A stretch of 64,000 nt of DNA, taken from contig NZ_CP119075.1 of NCBI RefSeq assembly GCF_029023725.1, forward strand, positions 3,033,501 through 3,097,500, given 5' to 3'. The notes under the pieces are model-generated. The model had not been told where the DNA came from and did no database searches. It saw only the letters and a program-made list of their open reading frames with translations. Shown here piece by piece: positions 25,315 to 34,591 of this stretch; the first letter of the stretch is position 1, and each line of letters starts with the position of its first letter. Position numbers and translations under genes: made by a program. Origin of the DNA: Synoicihabitans lomoniglobus (GTDB lineage Bacteria; Verrucomicrobiota; Verrucomicrobiia; Opitutales; Opitutaceae).

Positions 25315-27276
25315 TCAGGGGGCGGCACCACCGGGCGGAAGGATTTTGAGCAGACGTATCGTCCCGGTATCCACCACGATCTGAGCCCGGGACGGATCAT
25401 GGCTGAGCTCGGCCAGAAAGTGTGCCATGTCATTGGTGCGTCCATACATGATGCGACGACGGCGGAAGCTCTTAACCTCGTCCGACCTAAAAAATGCCTC
25501 CTCGCGCACGCCCGCCCCGGCGTATTGCCAGAGCACGTAATCGATGCCAAAATCACTCACCGCGCGATGTTGTTCCGCCCGACTGGCGGAAAAGGGAAAC
25601 CCCAGCCATGGGGCCGAAAATCCGGAGGTATCCGCATCCCAGATTTGGTTGCGATTGTAATCGAGATGGAACGCGCCGAACGACGACCACACGAGAATGG
25701 ATGCTCCCGGCGGAACCGCCAACTGCGCCTCTCGCATCCAACGCCCGCCGGATGCCTCCACGATTTGATGAGTGTATCTGGCGTAGGATTCATTCGCGAC
25801 CCACCGCAGTCCGAGCAGGTGTCCCAACGTTACCGCCTGTTTACCCCGGGCGATGAGCGACGGGACGAACAAGAGGCCCACGCTCAACCACAACACCGGA
25901 CCGGCCCAACATCGCAGCGCCATCCTCGCCTTGCCCTCCTCGAACGACGTCCTTACGCGGTTCCGGCCCGGCGAGATTCCCCACAACAATACACCGGCCA
26001 GCAACATGGGTATCTGGTATCTGATGCCGCTTTGAAAACCGACGAAGTAGTGCGCCGCGCCGCCGACCCAAAACACATAGTTGAACCCGACCGCCAAGCC
26101 AATTGCCGCCGCCACCCCCCGCATCTTTTTATCGAGATCCGGATTCCATGTGAGACTCGCCGCCATCAACCCAACCACCAGCACGAGCAGCGTGTAGTGG
26201 AGCTGACGAACCTCGAAGCCAAAGTTCATCGGCACCGTGGAAAACGGGGTCCAGGCCGTCGCCGCAGTTTGCAATTCCGCCTCGGCCGGTGCGGAAACGT
26301 CCTTCAGCGCCAGATACTTGTCGGCGTTAACGCCCAACCACGGCAGGACCAACAACAGGCTCAGCGTCGGCACCCGCAGACTCCGCCCCACCCAACGCCA
26401 ACGATCCTGCACCGCGAAACTCAGTGCCAACACCAGGAGTCCGAACACCACCGGCAACATCAATGCCAACGTCGTTTTCAAACACACCATCGCCGCACAC
26501 GCCAAACCCAGGGCGAAGGCGTTGCGCCAATCGAACAGCCGGCTCACGGATTCCGTCTGCAAGACGAGGGCATAAATTAACAATAACGCCGCCGCCCCCG
26601 TGTAGTTGGCCGAAACATTCACGTGCAACGGATCAATGATCCACAGCAGCGAACTCGCGGCCACGCTCACCCACCATTTGCCCCCCAGCCGCCGCGTGAC
26701 CGTCACCACCAGCATCATACATGCGACTACGCTGATGATGGAATCGATCGCGTTGACAAAGGCCAGCGGCCCCAGACTCAGCGGAAAACACTGCAGGAAA
26801 CTCATGCCACCGAGCATCTCCGACCCCATGCCATCGAAGAACCCCGTCTTCAAATTCCCGGTGGAGAGCAACCGCACCGGATACTTCAAGTATTTCTCAA
26901 AATCGTCGTGAATATTGAAAGCCGTGGGTCGGTGATGCAGCCAAAACAGCACCGGGAAAATCAGCAGCACGCCCGCATAGTGAGCTAGAAGTTCCTTCAC
27001 TGATCGGCGGTCCCCTTCGGCACGCGTGCGACTTAAGAAGCCTCCGAGTCGTAGTCCGCCCATCACGACCCCACTCCACATGATCAGCCCGATGGATAAA
27101 TCACTCACCGCCGAAAACACCGTGAGCACGCCGCCCAGCGGCAACAACACGCCCATCCCCAAGGCGATCAAAGCACCGTCACCCAACGAAACGCCCAAAA
27201 CTCGACGGGCCGCGACGCCCCAGCCGTAAAACGATAACGCCATCAGCAACGTCGCGAGGAGGAGCAACCACGTCAT
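25315..27276 (-). CDS. Large polytopic membrane protein, GT-C glycosyltransferase-like
   Basis: 653 residues with about 11-12 membrane segments in the first 470 residues and a soluble C-terminal domain of about 180. A loop early in the protein, HRPTAFNIHDDFEKYLKYPV, contains an acidic pair of the kind used by GT-C polyprenyl-phosphate sugar transferases. The C-terminal part contains PPGASILVWSSFGAFHLDYNRNQI and FGIDYVLWQYAG, as in periplasmic domains of such enzymes. The assignment to GT-C is inference; no motif is diagnostic. It ends 25 codons into the space before lolD (9 nt apart on the same strand), so lolC, lolD and this gene could form one transcript. Confidence 0.65.
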   Translation of the reverse strand: MTWLLLLATLLMALSFYGWGVAARRVLGVSLGDGALIALGMGVLLPLGGVLTVFSAVSDLSIGLIMWSGVVMGGLRLGGFLSRTRAEGDRRSVKELLAHYAGVLLIFPVLFWLHHRPTAFNIHDDFEKYLKYPVRLLSTGNLKTGFFDGMGSEMLGGMSFLQCFPLSLGPLAFVNAIDSIISVVACMMLVVTVTRRLGGKWWVSVAASSLLWIIDPLHVNVSANYTGAAALLLIYALVLQTESVSRLFDWRNAFALGLACAAMVCLKTTLALMLPVVFGLLVLALSFAVQDRWRWVGRSLRVPTLSLLLVLPWLGVNADKYLALKDVSAPAEAELQTAATAWTPFSTVPMNFGFEVRQLHYTLLVLVVGLMAASLTWNPDLDKKMRGVAAAIGLAVGFNYVFWVGGAAHYFVGFQSGIRYQIPMLLAGVLLWGISPGRNRVRTSFEEGKARMALRCWAGPVLWLSVGLLFVPSLIARGKQAVTLGHLLGLRWVANESYARYTHQIVEASGGRWMREAQLAVPPGASILVWSSFGAFHLDYNRNQIWDADTSGFSAPWLGFPFSASRAEQHRAVSDFGIDYVLWQYAGAGVREEAFFRSDEVKSFRRRRIMYGRTNDMAHFLAELSHDPSRAQIVVDTGTIRLLKILPPGGAAP

Positions 27277-27285
27277 AACCGGGCG

Positions 27286-27960
27286 CTAAACGGATCCCAA
27301 CCGGCCGCCTTGCAGAGTCAGCTGCCGGTCCGTTTTGGCGGCATGCGCAAGGTTGTGAGTTACAAGCACCAGAGTCGTATTGGTCTCGCGGCTGAGACTG
27401 AGCAACAACTCGATTACGGCGTCGCTCGTGCGCTCGTCGAGGTTGCCGGTCGGCTCATCCGCCAACAACAGTTGCGGACGGTTCATCAACGCTCGCGCCA
27501 CGGCCACGCGCTGACGTTCGCCGCCCGAGAGTTTCGCCGGCACATGACTCGCCCGCTCGGCCAGGCCCACTCGCTCGAGCAGCGCCCTAGCTCGCGCCCG
27601 CTCCACCGGCCCCACCTTGCCCAGCATCCGCGCCGCCATCAGCACGTTGTCCAGCGCCGTGAGTTCGGGAATCAAATAAAACGACTGAAACACCATGCCG
27701 AGAAAATGCCCGCGGCGGCTCGCACCCGTATCCGGCGACCCCGCCCAGGTCAGCTCGCCCGCATCGGGTTTATCCAGTCCCGCCAACAGGTGCAGCAGCG
27801 TCGACTTTCCCGAACCCGATTCCCCCCGGATACTGACGCTCTCTCCGGCGGCCACCACCATCGAAATACCTTCCAATACGCACAACGTGCGATCACCGCT
27901 GAGGTAGGACTTCGCCAATCCCTCGGCCGCCAAAACGGGAATGCTGGTCGGGTCAGTCAT
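27286..27960 (-). CDS. lolD: Lipoprotein-releasing ABC transporter ATP-binding protein
   Basis: 224 residues. Complete ABC ATPase: Walker A GESGSGKSTLLHLLAG, Q-loop VFQSFYLIPELTALDNVL, signature KLSGGERQRVAVARAL, Walker B LLLADEPTGNLDE, switch His VTHN. The LolD/MacB class is clear from 'FQSFYLIPELTALDN'. LolD with LolC/E extracts lipoproteins from the inner membrane for delivery to LolA; an ABC of another MacB-type system is possible. The gene follows the permease gene after a 200-bp gap holding a long palindrome. Confidence 0.88.
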   Translation of the reverse strand: MTDPTSIPVLAAEGLAKSYLSGDRTLCVLEGISMVVAAGESVSIRGESGSGKSTLLHLLAGLDKPDAGELTWAGSPDTGASRRGHFLGMVFQSFYLIPELTALDNVLMAARMLGKVGPVERARARALLERVGLAERASHVPAKLSGGERQRVAVARALMNRPQLLLADEPTGNLDERTSDAVIELLLSLSRETNTTLVLVTHNLAHAAKTDRQLTLQGGRLGSV

Positions 27961-28001
27961 GCGTCGAGCCGGAGAAGAAAGGCAGGTTTATCAACGCCGG
28001 A

Positions 28002-28072
28002 ATGTCGGGCATAAAGCCCGACCCACATCGTGGTAGGGCGTGGTCTTGTGGGTCGGGCTTTACGCCCGACAT
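28002..28072. repeat. REP/BIME-like inverted repeat pair between lolD and lolC/E
   Basis: A 26-nt left arm (28002-28027) and a 26-nt right arm (28047-28072) are inverted copies with one mismatch, separated by 19 nt. Each arm is itself a hairpin, GTCGGGC-ATAAA-GCCCGAC (left) and GTCGGGC-GTAAA-GCCCGAC (right), followed by CCACA. This is the head-to-head arrangement of a BIME. It lies 41 nt upstream of the lolD start and 90 nt downstream of the permease stop, so it could alter expression of lolD relative to the permease. Confidence 0.8.
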
Positions 28073-28161
28073 GATTTCCATCGCAACGCTGATTGCAGCC
28101 TGCAGGGCTCTGCTAGCTCGGTTTCCTCCTGTGAAGTATAGCCTCGTGATTGGGACTGCTT

Positions 28162-29400
28162 TCATTCGGAACGCAGGGCTTCCACCGGTTGCAGTCGCGC
28201 CGCGCGCCACGCGGGCAACAGGCCGGCCAGGGTTGAGATGGTGATCGCCAACGAGATGATGAGCGTCAGGTCCTGCGGCGACAGATACGCCGGCAGATTC
28301 GCGAACTCATAAAACCGTAACAGCGCCTCTTCGCTGCCGGTCAGCCGCGTGAACAGGCCAATGATATCATTGCGGTAGTGCAGCACCGTGAAACCGAGCC
28401 CGACCCCGACGAGAGTGCCCGACGTGCCGATGATCAACGCCTGCCAACAGAAGCACAGCGCGACATCGCGTGCCCGCCCGCCCATCGCACTCAGGAGACC
28501 GATTTCGCGCGTCTTGCGCACCACCGAAATAAGCAGCGAGCTCGTGACCGAAAACGCCGCCACCACGATGATGAACAACAATAGGAAAAAGATCATGTTC
28601 TTCTCCAGTTGCACCACGAAGAGAAAGTCCTGATTCGAATCCATCCAGGACCGGGCGAACGCACCCGGCGCGATGTCGGCCAGCGCGACATTCATACCCC
28701 GCGCCGCGATGTCGGGATCCGTGTCGGGCGCCAGTTTCACATTGAAACCGTGCACGCCTTCCTCGAGCCCGTAGAGCTCCTGCATGCGGCGCAACGTCAC
28801 GAGCACCACGCTGCTGTCGAGTGACTGGTGACCGATCTCAAAAATCCCCACGACTTCCAACTCGCGCGGCAGCATCATTTCGCCGTCCTTCATTTTCTCC
28901 AACAAGAGCGGCGAATAGACTTCGACGACGCTGCCGATCCGGGCGCCGATGCCGTAGGCGAGTTTGGAACTCAGAATAACGGAATCATCATCCAGATCTT
29001 CCAGCGACCCCGAACGCACGTAGGAATCGAGCGGCACGACCGAGTTGACCCGATCGATATCAATGCCCTGCAACGCCGGAAACGCCGGTTTGAATTCGTG
29101 CTCCATCATCACCACGCCTTCCGCGAATGGCGTCACCCCCACCACGTCGGGCTGCGCTTCCAGCACCGAGATCACTTCGTCGACATTGTCGAGATAGGCT
29201 CCGGCGCGGATCTGCACATCGCCCTGCGTATCCACGATCATGCGACGAATCTCGCGATGAAACCCGCCCATCACGCCGATCGACACGATCAAACACCATA
29301 CGCCCAGCGTCACCCCCAGCATCGAGATCACCGTGAAAAACGGAAACCGCTTCCCCGACGGGAAGAGCTGCTTGAGGGCGAGGTAGAGAGACCAGGGCAT
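28162..29400 (-). CDS. lolC: Lipoprotein-releasing ABC transporter permease, LolC/LolE family
   Basis: 412 residues. One membrane segment near the N-terminus (FFTVISMLGVTLGVWCLIVSIG) is followed by a long periplasmic domain (about residues 50-265) and three C-terminal segments (MIFFLLLFIIVVAAFSV, WQALIIGTSGTLVGVGLGF, LTLIISLAITISTLAGLLPAW). The end PAWRAARLQPVEALRSE is the FtsX/MacB-type signature. It partners the LolD gene. Which of LolC or LolE it corresponds to cannot be told; a single fused LolF-like form is likely. A REP-like element separates it from lolD. Confidence 0.85.
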   Translation of the reverse strand: MPWSLYLALKQLFPSGKRFPFFTVISMLGVTLGVWCLIVSIGVMGGFHREIRRMIVDTQGDVQIRAGAYLDNVDEVISVLEAQPDVVGVTPFAEGVVMMEHEFKPAFPALQGIDIDRVNSVVPLDSYVRSGSLEDLDDDSVILSSKLAYGIGARIGSVVEVYSPLLLEKMKDGEMMLPRELEVVGIFEIGHQSLDSSVVLVTLRRMQELYGLEEGVHGFNVKLAPDTDPDIAARGMNVALADIAPGAFARSWMDSNQDFLFVVQLEKNMIFFLLLFIIVVAAFSVTSSLLISVVRKTREIGLLSAMGGRARDVALCFCWQALIIGTSGTLVGVGLGFTVLHYRNDIIGLFTRLTGSEEALLRFYEFANLPAYLSPQDLTLIISLAITISTLAGLLPAWRAARLQPVEALRSE

Positions 29401-29484
29401 GTGACGAGTAAGCAGTCAGCGATCCGTCCGCCGGTGTCAGCTTCAAACGCCGGAGGTTCCGTCTGATCGCCGGCGACCGGGTGC

Positions 29485-30966
29485 TCAGGCTCCGCTGCCG
29501 CCCGGCCGCAATTGCGGGAACAGAATCACGTCGCGAATGCTTTCGGCCCCCGTGAGCAGGATGCACAGTCGGTCGATGCCGATGCCCATGCCACCCGCCG
29601 GCGGCATGCCGTGCTCGAGCGCGAGCAGGAAGTCGTGGTCGATGTTCTGCTGCTCCTCACCGGCCTGGGCCTCGAACATGGCGCGCTGCACGTCGGGGTC
29701 GTTTTGCTCGCTGTAGGCGGGGGCGATTTCCATGCCGCCGATGGTGAGCTCGAACACGTCGAGCACGCTCGGGTCCACTTGATTGAGCTTGGCCAAGGGA
29801 CAGAGCTCCTTGGGCAAATGCGTCACAAAAGTCGGCTGAATCAGCGTCGGTTCGATCTTCTTGCCAAAAATCTCGTTGGTGATTTCGAAGTCCTCCCACG
29901 CCGGATTGATCTTGCAGCCCAACGACTCGGCCTTGGCGATTTTGGCGTGGCGGGGCAGCTCGAACCAACCGGCCTCGCCGGTCGCGTCGATCAGGAGCTG
30001 CTTGTAAGTCACTTCGCGCCATTCGCCAAAAAAGTGGATCTCCTCGCCCGTGGCTTGATGGGTGACGGAACGTTGATGAAGGACGTCGTAACAGATGCAC
30101 TGTATCAAATCCTTCACCAGCGTCATCATGCCGCGGTAATCGCTGTAAGCTTGGTAAACCTCGAGCATGGTGAACTCGGGATTGTGGCGACGGGAGATGC
30201 CCTCGTTGCGGAAATTGCGCCCGATTTCAAACACGCGATCGATACCGCCGACCAGCAAACGCTTCAGGTAAAGCTCGAGCGAAATGCGTAACACGAAATC
30301 GACGGACAACGCGTTGTGGTGCGTCTCAAATGGACGCGCCGCCGCGCCGCCAGCCACGTTTTGCAGCACCGGCGTTTCGACCTCGAGGAAGTTGCGATCC
30401 TCCAGGAAACGGCGGATCTGCGAGACGATCTTGGAACGCGTAATGAGGCGCTCGCGCGACTCGGCGTTAACCACGAGGTCGAGGTAACGCTGGCGATAGA
30501 CCTGCTCGGCGTCAGCCAGACCGTGAAATTTTTCGGGCAATGGCCGCAGCGCCTTGGCCACGAGCACGTAGCTGTGAGCGCGCACCGTGATTTCACCCGT
30601 GCGAGTCTTGAAGAGCGTGCCGGTCACGCCAATGAAGTCGCCCAGATCGAGCTTTTTGAACACCGGGTAAACCGCTTCGCCGATGACGTCCTTTTTCACG
30701 TAGAGCTGGATGATCCCCTGCTGATCGAGGATCTTGACGAACTGGCTCTTGCCCATGTCCCGCCGGGTGACGATGCGGCCGGCCACCGTGACCGTGATGG
30801 CGTTGTCCTCACCCTCGACGTGGGCGGCGATCGCCTCGGCCGAGAAATGCGTCGGTTTGACCTCAGCCCGAAACGGATCGCTGCCGGCCGCGCGCAGCTC
30901 GGCAAGCTTTTGCCGGCGGACGGCATGTTGGTCGTGGCTAATGTCTGGTGACGTCTCTTCGCTCAT
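29485..30966 (-). CDS. lysS: Lysyl-tRNA synthetase, class II
   Basis: 493 residues from the ATG at 30966 (MSEETSPDISHDQHAVRR); 15 upstream in-frame codons lack family sequence. The N-terminal OB-fold anticodon-binding domain (about 55-170: VTVAGRIVTRRDMGKSQFV) precedes the class II core: motif 1 RFLEDRNFLEVETPVLQ, motif 2 FEIGRNFRNEGISRRHNPEF and motif 3 GMGIGIDRLCILLTG. The enzyme attaches lysine to tRNA-Lys. Length is usual. It starts the minus-strand run toward the lolC/E permease, separated by about 85 nt. Confidence 0.97.
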   Translation of the reverse strand: MSEETSPDISHDQHAVRRQKLAELRAAGSDPFRAEVKPTHFSAEAIAAHVEGEDNAITVTVAGRIVTRRDMGKSQFVKILDQQGIIQLYVKKDVIGEAVYPVFKKLDLGDFIGVTGTLFKTRTGEITVRAHSYVLVAKALRPLPEKFHGLADAEQVYRQRYLDLVVNAESRERLITRSKIVSQIRRFLEDRNFLEVETPVLQNVAGGAAARPFETHHNALSVDFVLRISLELYLKRLLVGGIDRVFEIGRNFRNEGISRRHNPEFTMLEVYQAYSDYRGMMTLVKDLIQCICYDVLHQRSVTHQATGEEIHFFGEWREVTYKQLLIDATGEAGWFELPRHAKIAKAESLGCKINPAWEDFEITNEIFGKKIEPTLIQPTFVTHLPKELCPLAKLNQVDPSVLDVFELTIGGMEIAPAYSEQNDPDVQRAMFEAQAGEEQQNIDHDFLLALEHGMPPAGGMGIGIDRLCILLTGAESIRDVILFPQLRPGGSGA

Positions 30967-31167
30967 GGAACCGACCACCGTGCAAATCCTCCCGCCAGAG
31001 GGCAAACCCAAAGCCTATCCCGTTACCACGCCTCGGCCCCTTCCCTCAGGTTTTAGCTCGGACGGTGCATTTCAGCCCACCCGAAATGCCATGACCAAAC
31101 GGATTGCGCAGACTGGTCAAATCAGACATCTCTCCAACCCCGGGTCTGGCCACCCGCCTGAAATCCC

Positions 31168-34100
31168 ATGAATCGAATCCCCGCTTTCATCATGGTGGCC
31201 CCCCTCGCCGCCTTACTCACAACCGGCATCACGTTCGCCCAGGAGTGGCACCGCGACGAAGCCTTCGCCCCGGAGTTCACCCGGGATCAATCCGTCAACT
31301 ATTCGCTGCAAGCCGTGCCCGATGCGCGCGGTGGTTTTTTCCTTCATGGCAGTGTTCCCGCCACCCGCATCAATGGCGAGCCGGTCGGATCGCTGGTGCG
31401 ACTGGACGCCGATGGCGTGATCGACCCGAGTTTTCAAGTCGGGCACCAACAACGCACGGTTGCTGCACTCGCCCCCACCAGCGATGGCGGCGCCTGGGTG
31501 CGCTGGTCGGGATATACGGATCTTGATGAAGTCTATGTCACACCGATTGACCCGCCCGATACCTACACCGTGCAACGCCTGCGCGCCGACGGCTCCGTCG
31601 ATCCGACCTTAGCCGATATCGAGCTACCCAACGCCTCCAACTTCTCGGCGCTGCCCGACGACTCGCTCATTGTTTGGGGCAGTTTCACGGAGATTGATCA
31701 CCAACCCCGCTCCGGACTCGCGCGCATCGGTCTTTCCGGCGGATTGGATCCGTTGTTCAATCCCGCTTTCGATTTTGATGTCATCAACCTGTCCGATGTG
31801 AAGGTCGCCGATGACGGACGTATTTTCGTGCGCGGCAGACGGAGCTCAGAAAACGACGCTGAACAATTCATCATCCGTCTCAGCGCGACGGGGGACGTGG
31901 CCGCAGCTCCCATCTGGACCAATCCGGTCAACGTATCGACCGACTTCTACCCCGTTCCCGGCGGATTCGTGGTCCGCCGCGACACCCAGTTCGATGCCTA
32001 CGATGACGCGGGACAACGCCTCCATTCCAACTACCAACTCATCCCGCCCACCGACTCCAACCTCCACCGGTCGATTCGAAGCGTGGAAGCGTCGGCCCAA
32101 GGTCACCTCTTCGTCGAACTGCACAGCTTCGGAGGTGAGACGCTGCAGACCTACCATATCGTCGAATTGGGCCCCGATCTGTCCGCGCAACGCACGCTGC
32201 CCGCCACGCCGACCGCGACCACCCGCATCCATCTGGTCGCCGTCTCCCCGGACGGTAAACTCCTCCTGCGAGAGGAGCCGAACCCCACGCTTTACCCGGC
32301 GCCGCCCCCGCAGTTGCAACTGGCCGACGGCACCCAAATCACCTCGCTCAATCTCGACGCGACTCGCCGACTTCAGGCGCAACTCGGCTCCCTCCACGAA
32401 GACGCCTCCGGACGCATCATGGTCACGGGCTCGTTTACGCACATCGATGGCCAACCCCGCGCCGGCATCGCCCGCTTCATGGCCGACGGCGCACTCGATG
32501 CCGCGTTTGCGCCCTCCAGCAACATCATCACACTGCCCCTTCGCGACGGCGGCGCGATTGTGCAATACGCCGAGCTCATTGCAGTGCATCCGAACGGCAA
32601 CCCGGAGCTCGCCTGGCACTGGGGACGTCTGTCGGCCGACGGACAAACGCGGACACCACTCAACACTCCCACAGCATACCTCACCCCAGATACGCGGTGG
32701 CTGCTCGAAGCCCCTTCGGGCGAGTTCCTGATCTCCGCATTCACCGGCGATCAATCCGACGACTTCTCCGTTAACTTGATCTGGCTCAACCCGGACGGAA
32801 CGGAGAATCGGCGCCTGCCCATCACCATCATGCCTGCGGTTAACCTTTGGACGATTTATGAGGACGATCCCATCGACATTACCGAGGTTCCCTTTCCACG
32901 CTCGTCGCGCGAGAACCCTGTTCAACAAGCCGTGCTCCGAGAAGACAATCACATCATCGTCGTCGCCCGACCGGAGACCTTGGTCGACGGCGAAACGCGG
33001 CGCTTGTTTGCCCTAGATCCGGCCGGTGTGCTCGACGAAGCATACGAACCCGACGTTCCCACGCTTTCATCAAGCGATGGTTTGTGGCTGACTCCCCAAG
33101 GCGGCGTGATCGTGTTGCGGCGCACCGGCTACTCCCGACTGCGCGATTTCGAGTGGGTGAGGCTCCATCCCGATGGCGCCCGCGATCCGAGTTTCGCGCC
33201 TCCGCCGGACCAATCAATCCACATCGAACGTATCCTGCGCGACGGTCGCATCGCCGGCTACACCGGCGTGCTCACTGCGGACGGTTGGCCCGATCTCGGA
33301 CTCGCTGCCTACGCGAATTCGGCGGGCAACCTCCTGACCAGTGACGCCGTGCTTGATGCGACTGACCGACTGTGGCTCGCGGCCAGCGGGGCGCCTACCC
33401 TCGACCCCAACGAAGCGAACCTCGACCCGTTGCTATTGCGACGCTTCACCAGCGTGATCGCTCCGACGCTCACGGCTTCACCGGGTGATCGCAGTATCAC
33501 CGCCGGTGAACCAGTCTCGCTGGCCGTGGGTCTCGGCGCCCCCTCGACGGCGCTCATTCAGTGGTTCAAAAACGACATGCCTCTACCTGGCGAAACGTCG
33601 CCGCACCTCGTGATCAATCGCACCCGCCCGGCCGATGCCGGTAATTATACGGCGACCGTAACCTACGGTGAAACCGTCTTCCACAGCGAAGTCGCTTCGA
33701 TCACCGTCTCCGCCAATACGACGCGCTTGGTCAATTTTTCCGCCCGCAGTTTCGTGACCACCGAGCATCCGCAAATCGGCGGTTTTGTGACGACAATCGA
33801 CGGATCGCGACCCGTGCTGCTACGCGCGATCGGGCAAGGCATGGCCCAACTCTCCCAAATCCCGTTTATCGAGTATTTGCCCGAACCCGAGCTGCGTATA
33901 TTTGAAGGCGGCCCTTTTGTGAGACACCGTGACATCGGCAGCGCCCTCGATCCGCACATCGAATCATTGGCTGCACAGGTAGGCGCGTTTCCTGCGCGAC
34001 CGGTCGGAACGCTTTATTTTCCCGAACGTATCTACGGCTCCGCCCTCGCGATTGCCATCGGCAACCAGCCTCACACCGCCATGGTCACACCCAACAACGG

Positions 34101-34551
34101 TGAACCCGGCTTGAGCCTGTTCGAATTTTACGACGCCGGCACCGACGAACAACGCGTCGTCCACAACGTGTCGCTGCGCGGCTGGGCTGGTCGCGGCCAC
34201 AACGTGCTGACCGCTGGTTTCGTGATCACGGGCACCGGTCCTGCGCGCATCCTCGTTCGCGCCATCGGGCCGTCCTTGGCGGAATTCGGCGTGACCGAAA
34301 CCGTCAGCGATCCGGCCGTGCGCCTGTTTCGCGGCTCCTACGTGGAGGCGGCCAATCAAGATTGGTCGGGCAACGCGGAAATTCAGGCCGCCGCCTCAGC
34401 GATAGGAGCCTTCGAACTCGCACCCGACTCGCGCGATGCCGCCGTGGTCGTCGATCTACCGGCCGGTGCCTACACCGCGCAAGTCGACCTCGGTGACAGC
34501 GAGCCCGGCGAGGCCCTGCTCGAAATCTACTTGTTGGAGCCCGGCCAATAA
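31168..34551 (+). CDS. Large exported delta-60-repeat protein with an Ig-like domain
   Basis: 1127 residues. A signal peptide (MNRIPAFIMVAPLAALLTTGITFA) precedes delta-60-type repeats, recognised by units such as LVRLDADGVIDPSF, LQRLRADGSVDPTL and RLHPDGARDPSF, typical of a beta-propeller-like exported region to about residue 770. An Ig-like domain follows (about 770-855: PTLTASPGDRSITAGEPVSL, PADAGNYTATV). The C-terminal 250 residues hold two copies of a module with RAIGQGMAQL and LVRAIGPSLAEFG. No membrane anchor or sorting signal is obvious. Roles of such proteins in this phylum are unproven; surface binding is a guess. It is divergent from lysS across 200 bp. Confidence 0.8.
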   Translation: MNRIPAFIMVAPLAALLTTGITFAQEWHRDEAFAPEFTRDQSVNYSLQAVPDARGGFFLHGSVPATRINGEPVGSLVRLDADGVIDPSFQVGHQQRTVAALAPTSDGGAWVRWSGYTDLDEVYVTPIDPPDTYTVQRLRADGSVDPTLADIELPNASNFSALPDDSLIVWGSFTEIDHQPRSGLARIGLSGGLDPLFNPAFDFDVINLSDVKVADDGRIFVRGRRSSENDAEQFIIRLSATGDVAAAPIWTNPVNVSTDFYPVPGGFVVRRDTQFDAYDDAGQRLHSNYQLIPPTDSNLHRSIRSVEASAQGHLFVELHSFGGETLQTYHIVELGPDLSAQRTLPATPTATTRIHLVAVSPDGKLLLREEPNPTLYPAPPPQLQLADGTQITSLNLDATRRLQAQLGSLHEDASGRIMVTGSFTHIDGQPRAGIARFMADGALDAAFAPSSNIITLPLRDGGAIVQYAELIAVHPNGNPELAWHWGRLSADGQTRTPLNTPTAYLTPDTRWLLEAPSGEFLISAFTGDQSDDFSVNLIWLNPDGTENRRLPITIMPAVNLWTIYEDDPIDITEVPFPRSSRENPVQQAVLREDNHIIVVARPETLVDGETRRLFALDPAGVLDEAYEPDVPTLSSSDGLWLTPQGGVIVLRRTGYSRLRDFEWVRLHPDGARDPSFAPPPDQSIHIERILRDGRIAGYTGVLTADGWPDLGLAAYANSAGNLLTSDAVLDATDRLWLAASGAPTLDPNEANLDPLLLRRFTSVIAPTLTASPGDRSITAGEPVSLAVGLGAPSTALIQWFKNDMPLPGETSPHLVINRTRPADAGNYTATVTYGETVFHSEVASITVSANTTRLVNFSARSFVTTEHPQIGGFVTTIDGSRPVLLRAIGQGMAQLSQIPFIEYLPEPELRIFEGGPFVRHRDIGSALDPHIESLAAQVGAFPARPVGTLYFPERIYGSALAIAIGNQPHTAMVTPNNGEPGLSLFEFYDAGTDEQRVVHNVSLRGWAGRGHNVLTAGFVITGTGPARILVRAIGPSLAEFGVTETVSDPAVRLFRGSYVEAANQDWSGNAEIQAAASAIGAFELAPDSRDAAVVVDLPAGAYTAQVDLGDSEPGEALLEIYLLEPGQ

Positions 34552-34591
34552 TACCTCTCACACCAACGTGTAGCCTTCACCGTTCGGAGGT

